Assembly (NCBI GenBank): GCA_003506095.1
Contig: DNWZ01000838.1
Coordinates: forward strand, 1 to 37,457
Length of the DNA: 37,457 nucleotides
Direction: 5' to 3'
DNA from: Planctomycetaceae bacterium
GTDB lineage: Bacteria > Planctomycetota > Planctomycetia > Pirellulales > Pirellulaceae
Every line of letters begins with the position of its first letter. The stretch's first letter is position 1. Shown piece after piece: positions 15,965 through 24,730 of this stretch. A program made the position numbers and the translations under genes. The notes under the pieces were generated by a model, which saw only the letters and a program-made list of their open reading frames with translations, was not told the origin of the DNA and made no database searches.

Positions 15965-17230
15965 CTAGTAACGCCCGCGGTTAGCTGCGCCAGTGCGATC
16001 GGAAACCTGCGGTGTCGATGGCAAGTTTTCGTTCACCTTGCCTCGGAACTCGATGAACATCAACGCGTCAGCACGTCCGGCCGTTGTTCCCGTCAACGCA
16101 TTCATGTTCAAAAGCGGGATGGTTGTCGCCGATCTTTCGGGACTGGCAACAACACCACAGGAAAGCACGAGAACCATATCCGATGGCCACCGAAATCTTT
16201 CTTTCAGACGCCAACTCACCACTTGGGGTACATCGATTTTCGCCCGAAACATCTCACCACTGGGTAGCGGCAAATCGAGATCAACCGGGACCAGTTTGTC
16301 GACTTGGTCGATTTCAACCTGAATCAGACAATCAATCGCGCGACGATCTACGGATAGCAAGGGACTGATCTGCATCCGATAACCCTCTTGGACTTCGCCC
16401 GTCTGCGGTTCGTATGGCGGCCACCCCGATGGGGCCTGACGAACGTTCTGCACATAATTGCGTCCGCGCGTGCTAGCCAACTTTTCCATTTGGCCGTTAT
16501 GCGTAATCAAGTCGACCGCCTGAACTTCACGAACATCCGATCGCTGGCGCAAAATCGCCATCACCATCGCGGCGTTTTCCTTCGTCAATAACCATGCCTG
16601 CAAGCCAGCGGAATTGACCGACACGTGCTGCATCAACATGTGTGTGCGAGTGCGCCAATTGGGACTGCCGACCGTCATCACCCGCAAGTGCATGAGCTGC
16701 GGATCTTTGTCCCCGGCTGTAAATCGCTCGACGATTCCAGACACCGCATCGTGGACTTCCGGGGTGTGATAGACCGACAAAGAATCACGACTGGCACTTA
16801 TAAATCCAAATGGTTCAGTAAACCAAAGGTCGGTTCCCGTTTCACGGATAATCCAATCGACAACGGCCTGGTGTGGTCGATCGTGCTTGGTCAAATATCC
16901 CGTGTAGGGTCGCAAATCGTAAACTCGGTGAACTTGCCCGTTGCCTTGCGGCAATGCACCGCCCGCCCCCGACGAAGCACCGACCTGAGATTTCGCCGGC
17001 GAACCCGCGACCGGTGCAGGCTGCAGGCTCGGCGGCGTTTCCCCCGCAGGCATAGCCCCCGCGCCAGGCGGCAGCGGAAGCCCCTGTGCATGGGAATGGT
17101 GCGGGTGATGCAACGACACTGTGGCAAGCATGCCGAAAAACACGATCCCCTTGGCGACGTTGCGCGAAATCGCATTCCGTTTTGCCTTCGATCGCCAGCA
17201 TCGTTTGATCAGCGATGGCAAGCCTTGCAT
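15965..17230 (-). CDS. Exported protein of unknown function, weakly secretin-like
   Basis: A 421-residue protein with a basic N-terminus and a hydrophobic segment (GIVFFGMLATVSL) followed by HSHAQG, consistent with a signal peptide or anchor near residues 24-50. A Pro/Ala/Gly-rich linker follows (about 51-97), then a folded region starting at RVYDLRPYTGYLTK. The early folded part (YDLRPYTG, VVDWIIRETGTDLW) is reminiscent of secretin N-domains. The later part (ISPLLSVDRRAIDCLIQVEI and RLKERFRWPSDMVLVLSCGVV) is reminiscent of the beta strands of type II/III secretin-family domains. No complete secretin ring domain is recognisable, so a pore is not claimed. Start at 17230 is ATG. A small hairpin lies in its leader. 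It may be co-transcribed with the ketosynthase-like gene 223 bases downstream. Confidence 0.65.
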   Translation of the reverse strand: MQGLPSLIKRCWRSKAKRNAISRNVAKGIVFFGMLATVSLHHPHHSHAQGLPLPPGAGAMPAGETPPSLQPAPVAGSPAKSQVGASSGAGGALPQGNGQVHRVYDLRPYTGYLTKHDRPHQAVVDWIIRETGTDLWFTEPFGFISASRDSLSVYHTPEVHDAVSGIVERFTAGDKDPQLMHLRVMTVGSPNWRTRTHMLMQHVSVNSAGLQAWLLTKENAAMVMAILRQRSDVREVQAVDLITHNGQMEKLASTRGRNYVQNVRQAPSGWPPYEPQTGEVQEGYRMQISPLLSVDRRAIDCLIQVEIDQVDKLVPVDLDLPLPSGEMFRAKIDVPQVVSWRLKERFRWPSDMVLVLSCGVVASPERSATTIPLLNMNALTGTTAGRADALMFIEFRGKVNENLPSTPQVSDRTGAANRGRY

Positions 17231-17516
17231 AGTTCAATCCTTCTTCTCAACTCGTATGGTTACGAGGTGTTTTTCATGGCTCAGCGCGACAGGCTTAAAA
17301 AAAGTTCGCCTGCTAGGGGACGATAGATAACTCCGCTTCATGCCGACAAGGCCGATTCACACAGTCATCACCACGAAACAAAAAAACAATTCGCCCCACT
17401 TGCCCCGGCTCTACACTCACCCGTCAACCGCACAAGTGCCTTCGACGGTTGATCACTCTCAAAAGTTCAAATTGCGTGAGGCAGGTCAGTCTTCCCATCC
17501 CCCCGGAGTTAGTGTA
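17231..17516. other. Divergent intergenic region (286 bases)
   Basis: Separates the minus-strand exported protein from the plus-strand fasciclin gene. It contains a small perfect hairpin, CTCGTA (17251-17256) and TACGAG (17261-17266) around TGGT, that would fold in the leader of the minus-strand gene. The plus-strand side ends with the GGAG ribosome-binding site before the fasciclin start. No convincing paired -35/-10 was found. Confidence 0.5.
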
Positions 17517-18008
17517 ATGAAAAAGTTTCTTATGATGATTGCCGCTATGATGTTTGTCGCTTCGCCAGCATTGGCAGAGGAGAAAGCCAAAGCCGGAAAG
17601 ACGATCGTCGAGACCGCTGTTGGTGCAGGTAAGTTCAATACCCTGGTTGCTGCAGTCAAAGCCGCTGGCTTAGTCGATGCACTCAGCGGCGAAGGCCCGC
17701 TGACTGTTTTCGCCCCAACAGACGAAGCGTTCGCAAAGTTGCCAAAGGGAACTGTTGAATCGCTGCTGCTGCCAGAAAACAAGGACAAGCTGGTTGCAAT
17801 CCTGACCTATCACGTCGTTTCAGGCAGCTATCCAGCAGCCAAGGTCGTCAAGGCCGACTCCCTGAAGACTCTGCAAGGCCAAGCCATTTCGATCAAGGTC
17901 TCTGACGACGGAGTCTCCGTCGACAAGGCCAAGGTTGTCGCAACGGACGTAATGTGCAGCAACGGTGTGATTCACATCATCGACTCGGTCATTCTTCCGA
18001 AGGAATAA
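17517..18008 (+). CDS. Exported fasciclin (FAS1) domain protein
   Basis: A 163-residue exported protein consisting of one FAS1 domain. The ATG at 17517, preceded by GGAG, gives a clear signal peptide (MKKFLMMIAAMMFVASPALA, cleavage before EEK). The mature part has the FAS1 motifs: FNTLVAAVKAAGLVDAL, GPLTVFAPTDEAFAKLP (first conserved block), ILTYHVVSG, and NGVIHIIDSVILP (last block). FAS1 domains in bacteria occur in extracytoplasmic adhesion or matrix-related proteins; no partner domain is present here. An in-frame start at 17340 would add a low-quality extension and is rejected. The gene stands alone on the plus strand and ends at a strong terminator. Confidence 0.95.
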   Translation: MKKFLMMIAAMMFVASPALAEEKAKAGKTIVETAVGAGKFNTLVAAVKAAGLVDALSGEGPLTVFAPTDEAFAKLPKGTVESLLLPENKDKLVAILTYHVVSGSYPAAKVVKADSLKTLQGQAISIKVSDDGVSVDKAKVVATDVMCSNGVIHIIDSVILPKE

Positions 18009-18072
18009 TCGATTCTTTGTGGATCGTTCGCTTAACCGGAAAGTGTCCTTTCGGTTGCATCCTCAATTCAAG

Positions 18073-18106
18073 GCTGGCCAGCGTCAAAAACGTTGGCCAG
18101 CTTTTT
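18073..18106 (+). terminator. Rho-independent terminator of the fasciclin gene
   Basis: Arms GCTGGCCA (18073-18080) and TGGCCAGC (18094-18101) continue inward through a G-U pair and CGT/ACG to a CAAAA loop, about 12 pairs, followed directly by TTTTT and a second T-rich stretch. It sits 64 bases after the stop codon. Confidence 0.9.
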
Positions 18107-18231
18107 AGCTTTTAATACCGCCAGAGCACCGCAAAAAACATCTTTGACTGCGTCCTTTCATAGCAGCCAACTTCTCAAAAAACCTGACGATTCCAAAGCA
18201 GGTTCGTAGCAGAGAATCGGTACATTGAGCT

Positions 18232-19095
18232 TTATTTCTCGCCCAAGCTGGCGTGCATCCCCCGCCGCTGCTGACAAGTCGGGCAAAAAAATGTGCTGCG
18301 TTGTGCTTGCACGATCCTAACAATCAATCCGCCGCATCGCGAACAAACTTCGCCACCGCGATCGTAAACACGGTGCATATTTTGGTATCCACCGTTTTGA
18401 TTCAGCGCGTTTCGATATGTGCCATCAGACAGCGTCGAACCTTCATGCAGGATCGCATCCTCCAGCACAACTGAAATCGCTTGGTGAATCCGTCCCCATT
18501 GTGGTCCACTGACTCGATCACAGCGAAGTCGCGGGTCAACACCCGCCACGTGCAGGATTTCTGCGGCATAAAGATTGCCAACACCCGCAATCAACTTCTG
18601 GTCAAGCAGGGCGACTTTGATAGCCCGGCGACTCGCACTCAACCGCTGGCGCAATTCTTCGCGACCGATCTCTAAAGCGTCGGATCCGATGCGACCGAGC
18701 CCAAGAACATCATCCGCTTCGCTTTTTGTCAAAAGCCGCACCGTTCCTAAACCACGACGGTCCCAAAACAACAATTCATCATGAGAGCCGCCGTCAAGCA
18801 CCAGTCGCAACCTTAAATGCTGGTCCGTCGGCGGTTGGGCCACTAAGACCAAACCGGTCATCCGTGGCTCGATGACTATCACCTGGTCGTCATCAAAATA
18901 AATCAGCACGCGTTTACCCCGACGACCAATTCGCGAGATCCGGTGACCGACTATCCGTTTAGCAAAGAGTTCCAAATCGGGCGTAAACAGAATCGGCCGC
19001 CGATCGCATGGCGGTCTTTGCACGTCCACCACACGGCTGCCTACGGCACCCGCGATGCCTCGACACATCGTTTCGACTTCCGGCAATTCTGGCAT
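18232..19095 (-). CDS. mutM: Formamidopyrimidine-DNA glycosylase
   Basis: Bifunctional DNA glycosylase/AP lyase that removes 8-oxoguanine and ring-opened purines. The 287-residue protein begins PELPEVETM, with Pro2 as the Schiff-base nucleophile and Glu3 as the general acid. Other signatures are GRRGKRVL with the conserved Lys near 61, the helix-two-turn-helix region (KVALLDQKLIAGVGNLYA) and a C-terminal zinc finger with CSRCGG and CPTCQ Cys pairs and QRSTFF between them. Length and motifs are normal. The gene starts seven bases after the stop of the giant ThuA/heme protein, so the two are likely to be co-transcribed, an odd pairing of repair with extracellular catabolism that may be incidental. 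Confidence 0.97.
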   Translation of the reverse strand: MPELPEVETMCRGIAGAVGSRVVDVQRPPCDRRPILFTPDLELFAKRIVGHRISRIGRRGKRVLIYFDDDQVIVIEPRMTGLVLVAQPPTDQHLRLRLVLDGGSHDELLFWDRRGLGTVRLLTKSEADDVLGLGRIGSDALEIGREELRQRLSASRRAIKVALLDQKLIAGVGNLYAAEILHVAGVDPRLRCDRVSGPQWGRIHQAISVVLEDAILHEGSTLSDGTYRNALNQNGGYQNMHRVYDRGGEVCSRCGGLIVRIVQAQRSTFFCPTCQQRRGMHASLGEK

Positions 19096-19102
19096 CGGGA
19101 TT

Positions 19103-22100
19103 CTAATTTAGCGATTCGATAAATGCGATCAAGTCTGCCAATTGCTGCGCCGTCAGGTTATCGACCAAGCCTTTGGGCATCATCGATTGCTCCTGCTTGC
19201 GACGTTCTTCTATCTCGTCTTGCAAGATCTCGATCGGTCGACCATCGGCCCCACGCAAGGTGATCGTTTCCGCGCTCTCAAGCACAACAAACCCGACTTG
19301 CACGGTACCATCGGTCGTCAATACAGCCCAACTGTCAAACCCTTGAGCAATCTTTGCCCCAGGTTCCAACACCGACTCCACCAGTTCTTTCCTGGAGTAA
19401 CGTTTGCCAATGTCGACCAAGTGAGGCCCTTGGGGCGTTTGCCCATCGGCATAAGTATGGCATGCGATGCAAGATTGGGATGCGAACAATAACTTTCCGG
19501 CTTCCGCATTTCCCGGATGCTTGATCGCATCGATCGCCACGGTTTGCAAGTCTCGGTTTCCGATTTGATTAGGATTGTTGGGGTCTGCCTTGATGATCTC
19601 AATCGCTTTGTCGCTCACCTGAAGGGGTGACATTGCGGGCTGTTTGTCGCCTAGCTTGATCTGATACTTTTCGAATAGGTTGTCAAACCCAGCACGAGCC
19701 TCGCCACTGCTGCTCGCGTAAGCTTGGATAAGCACTCGGCTGATTCGCTCGGATTGCTCCCAAGGTTGACGATCGTAATAAGGGCCGCGAGTATCTGGTC
19801 GCGTTCCCCACCAATCTCCCTTGGTATAGTCGCCTTCACGATCATGCAACCGCGCTAAAACCTCAATCCATTGAATACGATCCTTTTGATCATAGGCTTT
19901 GGACAGTCTTTGCAAGACAGTATCAACCACATCTTTGGAATGCATTTGCCGCAGAGCCATCATTGCACCCGCTTTCAGCTCACCATCGATCGCGTCTGCG
20001 ATATCCGGTACCGATTTCAATTGGATGATCGATTGAACGGCCAAAACCGAAAGGACTCGCAGCGGATCACCTTGATCGTGCTTGATCGCTTCGTTACGAA
20101 TCGAACCGTCGGCGTATCGCACAACGGTCATTGGCAACAATTCGCGTGTCAGCCATTGGCGATCCGCCGACGACAGGTCCGCATGCTGTGCCAACCGTCC
20201 GGCACTGATGGTTGCTTGCAATTGCACTCGTTGGTTTGACGATTTCAAAGCAGCAACCAAGTGCTCTAAGCTGACTCCGCGCATCTCGTTCGCTCGGTCG
20301 GTAAGCGCTCGTATTGCAAACTCCTGTATCGGGCTTTCGGCCCGTGCGAGTTCTGCCAGCATCGGGTTGGCGTCCGCCCCTATCGATTGTTTGATTGTGA
20401 AAATCGAAGCGATTCGGCAATTGAGTTCAGCAGTGGTGTCGTGCGCCAAGGTAGTCAGCGGGTTGCGAACATCGTCTGCCGGCCTTCGCAGCAACTCTTG
20501 TTGCAAGTGAAACATCGACGCTGCGCCCGCGCCGCGCATTCTTTGAACCAGTTCCTCTGCCGAAAGGTCGGCAAGATCGGGTAAAGGTTTGATGACGAAA
20601 TCAGCAGGCTGGATCATCGCAACGAAACCGACATCAGGTCCCGTGTAGCTGAAGTTTCCATTTTTCCAACTGCTGACAAACATTCTTCCACTTGCATCGA
20701 CGTCGATATCTGTGGGACGCGGTAGAGAAAGGAAATCGTCTTGGTCTGCAGAGAACGTGGGGCCCAGCATTGACGGACGGTGGCGATAGACTTTGCTGGT
20801 TCCCCAATCGCAGGTCAAAACGGCTGATTCAAAACCGACGGGCCATCGAGGGTCAAAATGATACATCGCACCACATCCCGACCCGCCACCGTAATCCGCC
20901 ATAGGGGGAAGCGTTTCACTGGCAAAGTTCATATACCGAGATGGATATCCATAGTCGCCTCCCTGGTGCAAATGGCTGAAGCGAACGTTCCAGCCTCCAC
21001 CGTCGTTGGTGTTGTCGCGCGTAAACATGTTCAATTGGGGGTCGATGCAAACGTCAAGGATATTTCGCAAACCCCAACTGTAGATCTCCATATCGGTACC
21101 ATCTGGGCGAACTCGCACCACACCGCCGCCACGCTTGCTTAGAACCCGTCCGTCAGCCCCGCGAGCATTGTTGAATCCGAAATCGCCAACGGCAATGTAG
21201 ATCCAACCATCGATCCCCATTCGTATCCCGTTGGTCGTATGGTCTGCCCCGCGCTGGCTAACTTGGTCGGTGCTGATACCAGTGATCAAAGTCTGCTGCT
21301 CGTCGCTGATTCCATCTTTGTCGTGGTCGATGAATAATGACAAACTGGGAGGGTGCAGGACCCACAATCGGTTATTGTCGAATACCATTCCACGCGGATG
21401 ATCGACCATCGCAAACGTGTTGACGCGATCCGCTGTGCCATCTCCGTCGCTGTCGATGCAACGAACAATACGACCGCCACCGGGCTCTTTGCCAAGTGAC
21501 CCCTGCTGGTCGACACCGACAAACACTTCGCCAGATGGAGCGGTGGTAATGCAGACGGGATAATTCACTTCAGGCGGGCCAGCAAAAATGCTGACCTGAA
21601 ACCCATCAGGTGCTTTTACATCGGCAACCGATGTGGCTGATCGCCCACCTGCGTTGGTCAGCTCGGGCAACTCAGTCTCCGACGCCTCGATTTCCCAAAG
21701 GCTGCCCCATCCGCCCGCACTCGACCCCAAATAAGTAATCCGTAGGTAGCGAACCGATTTCAAATCGACTTGATGTTTGACGACTTGTCCGGGCTTGTCG
21801 TTGGCCGAAGCATCGACACAAACGGCCCACGTTTGCTTATCCTCGGAAGCTTCGATTTTATAACGGTAGGCATTATTAGCCGATTCCCAGTGTACCCGCA
21901 GCCATCCGATGTTTTGCGGCGTCTGCAAATCGATCAACAAAGATTCTGGCGATTGAGGGCCATTGGCACACCATCGTGTTTGCAAGTCCCCGTCCGTCGC
22001 GTGCTTGGCAATGTTTCCTCGGCCAGTTTCCTCGCTGGTCGCTTCCACCGGTTTGCCCAACGCTAAGTTGCCTTCGCGACAACATTGCCCCACGTTCTTA

Positions 22101-22951
22101 TTGCTTCCGGTCGCACCGCGAGCGATCAGTTCCATAAGCTCCTTGTCAGCAGTTTCCGTGTTCTGGCGAATTTCCGGTGCCGCTTCGCCATGTACCGCCC
22201 ACAGCAACCCACGAGTCAACATGTCCAGATACTTCGCATCGGCCATCGTCTGGTTGTAATGACCGATCGTTGTGGCAAACACTCGAGTGCCTCGATAATC
22301 ATTGGTCCAAATGCAAGTTTGTGGTTCACCGTCAGGGCGTCGATTTGCGGTGCCCAGCGGAGTTGCGGTGGGGAACAATCGGGGCGTGAAATACAGCTCA
22401 CCCGCCGGCACTGTCCAGCTATCACCAAAACCTTTCATGATCGGATGGTGAGGCGCTTTGTTATCAACTGTGAATGCATAGTGGGGACCGTGCCCTGGCG
22501 ATTGCAATCCACAAAACTCAAACCAAGCGTCAGTACCGATTCGATAGCTGTGCATGGAACAGTGAATTAATACTGCTGGCTTGCCTTCTTTATGTGGCTT
22601 TAAAATCCGCTCGCACCATGCCGGATCCTTATCGTCGGCAAAACATTCGTTATGGACGACCACATCAAACCCATCAGCCCAATTTGGGTCGCGGTACAAC
22701 GGTATTTCGGCGGCTGTTCCTGCGCCGCCTTGATGCACGACCGTCCAGATCACGTCCGCCCGAGCGGAAACACCTCGCGGAATGATAAGTTTTTGCAGGT
22801 CGTAGTCATGACAACAGCCGCCGGTTACCAGCAATGCGCGAATCGGTTTGTCCGATACCACCTTTGTCTTGGCGGTGGCCGATTGAGCATTTACCACAGG
22901 ACAGGTGATGGATGCAAAAATGAGAGCGAGAAGAATCGGTGCTGAACGCAT
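19103..22951 (-). CDS. Giant exported ThuA / F5-8C / beta-propeller / HEAT / cytochrome c protein (PVC-type)
   Basis: A 1282-residue exported multidomain protein. The ATG at 22951 gives a signal peptide (MRSAPILLALIFASI, cleavage near VNAQS); a GTG at 23005 would extend it. Order: ThuA-like domain (about 35-265, VTGGCCHDYDLQ, HCSMHSYR, FATTIGHY); a discoidin F5/8C-like carbohydrate-binding domain (about 305-430, GRGNIAKHATDGD, SVRYLRITYLG); a PVC-type sorbosone-dehydrogenase-like beta-propeller (about 440-800, GFQVSIFAGPPEVNYP, RGADHTTNGIRMG); HEAT-like helices (about 820-1080); and a C-terminal cytochrome c with CIACH near residue 1160. Such architectures are typical of Planctomycetes and are inferred to oxidise sugars or polysaccharide products in the periplasm, with electrons passed through heme. 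An SMP-30-like lactonase is 110 bases upstream and mutM seven bases downstream. Confidence 0.92.
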   Translation of the reverse strand: MRSAPILLALIFASITCPVVNAQSATAKTKVVSDKPIRALLVTGGCCHDYDLQKLIIPRGVSARADVIWTVVHQGGAGTAAEIPLYRDPNWADGFDVVVHNECFADDKDPAWCERILKPHKEGKPAVLIHCSMHSYRIGTDAWFEFCGLQSPGHGPHYAFTVDNKAPHHPIMKGFGDSWTVPAGELYFTPRLFPTATPLGTANRRPDGEPQTCIWTNDYRGTRVFATTIGHYNQTMADAKYLDMLTRGLLWAVHGEAAPEIRQNTETADKELMELIARGATGSNKNVGQCCREGNLALGKPVEATSEETGRGNIAKHATDGDLQTRWCANGPQSPESLLIDLQTPQNIGWLRVHWESANNAYRYKIEASEDKQTWAVCVDASANDKPGQVVKHQVDLKSVRYLRITYLGSSAGGWGSLWEIEASETELPELTNAGGRSATSVADVKAPDGFQVSIFAGPPEVNYPVCITTAPSGEVFVGVDQQGSLGKEPGGGRIVRCIDSDGDGTADRVNTFAMVDHPRGMVFDNNRLWVLHPPSLSLFIDHDKDGISDEQQTLITGISTDQVSQRGADHTTNGIRMGIDGWIYIAVGDFGFNNARGADGRVLSKRGGGVVRVRPDGTDMEIYSWGLRNILDVCIDPQLNMFTRDNTNDGGGWNVRFSHLHQGGDYGYPSRYMNFASETLPPMADYGGGSGCGAMYHFDPRWPVGFESAVLTCDWGTSKVYRHRPSMLGPTFSADQDDFLSLPRPTDIDVDASGRMFVSSWKNGNFSYTGPDVGFVAMIQPADFVIKPLPDLADLSAEELVQRMRGAGAASMFHLQQELLRRPADDVRNPLTTLAHDTTAELNCRIASIFTIKQSIGADANPMLAELARAESPIQEFAIRALTDRANEMRGVSLEHLVAALKSSNQRVQLQATISAGRLAQHADLSSADRQWLTRELLPMTVVRYADGSIRNEAIKHDQGDPLRVLSVLAVQSIIQLKSVPDIADAIDGELKAGAMMALRQMHSKDVVDTVLQRLSKAYDQKDRIQWIEVLARLHDREGDYTKGDWWGTRPDTRGPYYDRQPWEQSERISRVLIQAYASSSGEARAGFDNLFEKYQIKLGDKQPAMSPLQVSDKAIEIIKADPNNPNQIGNRDLQTVAIDAIKHPGNAEAGKLLFASQSCIACHTYADGQTPQGPHLVDIGKRYSRKELVESVLEPGAKIAQGFDSWAVLTTDGTVQVGFVVLESAETITLRGADGRPIEILQDEIEERRKQEQSMMPKGLVDNLTAQQLADLIAFIESLN

Positions 22952-23061
22952 GACGCAAACTTTGAACAGAACAGGAAGCTTTAAAACTGAATCGACTATT
23001 GTCACTTGCGACTCGTGTTTCGCAAGTCATCGAAGCAACATCTGCGGATGAGAAAGGGGGC

Positions 23062-23988
23062 TTATCGCTGCCAAGCTTGCCAAGCTCGGCCCGGTCGGTC
23101 AACGCGAAAGGCGACCAGCCGCGTCGATTCGACTTCGGTTACGTAAACGGTTCTGCCGTCGGGACCTCCGAAACAAAGGTTGCTCGGCCGCATCCCCAAT
23201 ACATCGACTTCCTGCAAGATCTCGCCACTGGGTGACATCTTTACAACCGTCCCTTTTCCGTAACGAGTGATATAAAGATTTCCATCGACATCAGCGCGCA
23301 TCCCATCAAACCCATGGTCATCAAACTTTCGCACCAGTCGCTTATTCACCAACGTCTTGTCGTCGGCAATGGTAAACGCCCAAACATTCAATTGTTTGCT
23401 TTCATTCACATACAAAGTCTTATTGTCGGGGCTGACCTCGATGCCATTGGTGGTTCCCATCTCCTTTGCTACCAAGGTCGTTGAACCATCTTGGTCGATT
23501 CGCCAAATCTGGCCAGTTGACCCGGCCCAATTAGGATCACTGGCAAACAACGTCCCGTCGTCAGTGATCGCGAGGTCGTTGGGTTGGTTCATTGAAGGAT
23601 TTTGGGCAAGAACGCGAATCGCTTTGGTTTCTGGATTCACCTTCAGGATTTGGTGTTTTACGTAGTCGGCAATATAGAAATGTCCGGTTTGATCAAAACG
23701 AATCCCGTTGCCAACACTGCCCTCGGGTAATTCGATAAAGATGTCGGCTTTTCCATCGGGTGAGACCTTGCCAATGGTCCCCTGTTTCTGAAAGTTAACG
23801 GCAAAGACATTGCCATCGCGGTCGCACGCAGGCCCTTCGATCCCCTCGGTAAACTGACCCGACTGGGTAAACGCAGATGCCTTCCACAAGGCTTTAGCAT
23901 CCTCGTTTGCTATCGCTGGGCCAGCAAAAATGACCGCGGCAAAAATGAGAATGGTCAGCGGTCGACAGAAAAACAGATTGAACAGCAT
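23062..23988 (-). CDS. Exported SMP-30/gluconolactonase-like protein
   Basis: A 308-residue exported six-bladed beta-propeller of the SMP-30/gluconolactonase/LRE family. The N-terminus has a hydrophobic signal peptide (LTILIFAAVIFAGPAIA). Propeller motifs are repeated: EGPACDRDGNVF with the metal-ligand-type Glu, MNQPNDLAITDDGTLF, TTNGIEVSPDNKTLYV with Asn, and FDGMRADVDGNLYIT with Asp. These three acid/amide residues match the usual divalent-metal site of the family. The likely reaction is hydrolysis of a sugar lactone to the aldonic acid, which would fit a lactone made by the downstream heme/propeller dehydrogenase; this coupling is inferred. It is the first gene of the minus-strand run that also holds the giant protein and mutM. 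Confidence 0.92.
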   Translation of the reverse strand: MLFNLFFCRPLTILIFAAVIFAGPAIANEDAKALWKASAFTQSGQFTEGIEGPACDRDGNVFAVNFQKQGTIGKVSPDGKADIFIELPEGSVGNGIRFDQTGHFYIADYVKHQILKVNPETKAIRVLAQNPSMNQPNDLAITDDGTLFASDPNWAGSTGQIWRIDQDGSTTLVAKEMGTTNGIEVSPDNKTLYVNESKQLNVWAFTIADDKTLVNKRLVRKFDDHGFDGMRADVDGNLYITRYGKGTVVKMSPSGEILQEVDVLGMRPSNLCFGGPDGRTVYVTEVESTRLVAFRVDRPGRAWQAWQR

Positions 23989-24028
23989 GGTAGGGATTCT
24001 CGGCGGGTGGGTGCGCGAAGCAAGTTTT

Positions 24029-24048
24029 AACGGTGATTATATACCGTT
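24029..24048 (-). promoter_or_regulatory. TATAAT element inside an inverted repeat, divergent promoter region
   Basis: The 66-base gap between the lactonase and NUDIX longest frames contains AACGGT (24029-24034) and ACCGTT (24043-24048), a perfect inverted repeat with an 8-base spacer. On the minus strand the spacer plus right arm contains a perfect -10 TATAAT (forward 24036-24041). No -35 was identified at the right distance. This could be the promoter and overlapping operator for the lactonase operon. Confidence 0.5.
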
Positions 24049-24183
24049 GGCGGCATGATGCTGCGTAAGTCGACTGCGATTGTTCGCCACGGCCGTTTTG
24101 CCCGCTGGAGGCATGCGGTTCAAACGGGTAAGATCCGTGACGACAAATTCACCGGCCATTTTGCAAAACAAAGAGCCTTCGCA

Positions 24184-24705
24184 ATGACAAATGACGAACA
24201 GGTTTTGCTAACGTGTTCTCGATTCAGCGTTCACGCATTGGAAATCAGTGACCGTGAAGGCCATGTGCGGACTAAAGAAGTCATTCGCCACCCTGGTGCC
24301 GTCGTGCTGTTGCCAGTTCTCGCCGACGGACGCGTGGTCATGATCGAGAACCATCGGCACTCGATCGGACAAACGTTGCTCGAACTACCCGCAGGAACCA
24401 TCGAAAGTGGCGAACCGCCAGAATTGACCGCAGGGCGTGAATTGATTGAAGAAACCGGTTATCGCGCTGGCAGGTTTGAAAAGTTGCACGAGTTCTATTC
24501 GTGCCCTGGAATCTGCGACGAACTGATGCACCTTTACTTGGCAACGGATTTAACCGCCGGCCAGCCCGATCGCGAGGCGACGGAGCAAATCGAGAATCGA
24601 ATCGTGTCGCGAGAAGAGATTAATCAAATGATTTCGCGTGGCGAAATTCGCGACGCAAAGACATTGGTCGGTCTGTATGCGTTCTTGGCAAGACCGCACC
24701 AATGA
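24184..24705 (+). CDS. NUDIX hydrolase, ADP-ribose pyrophosphatase-like
   Basis: A 173-residue NUDIX hydrolase (start at 24184) with a perfect NUDIX box: GTIESGE, seven residues, then RELIEETGY. This box supplies the Glu residues that bind magnesium. The sequence around it (PGAVVLLPVL, VVMIENHRHSIGQTLLELPAG, and FYSCPGICDELMHLYLATDL) is typical of ADP-ribose pyrophosphatases, which cleave ADP-ribose to AMP and ribose 5-phosphate. The same frame extends to 24055 (216 residues), but the extra part is Arg-rich and lies over the likely divergent promoter; the true start is uncertain. It is convergent with the porin gene, whose stop lies 26 bases away. Confidence 0.9.
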   Translation: MTNDEQVLLTCSRFSVHALEISDREGHVRTKEVIRHPGAVVLLPVLADGRVVMIENHRHSIGQTLLELPAGTIESGEPPELTAGRELIEETGYRAGRFEKLHEFYSCPGICDELMHLYLATDLTAGQPDREATEQIENRIVSREEINQMISRGEIRDAKTLVGLYAFLARPHQ

Positions 24706-24730
24706 AAAAGGCGGTTTTTCGGATGCGTTG

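Noticed and set aside
16625..17326. Plus-strand frame of 233 residues opposite the exported protein
   Set aside because: Arg/His-rich with no start signal or domain, antisense to a protein with a clear signal peptide.
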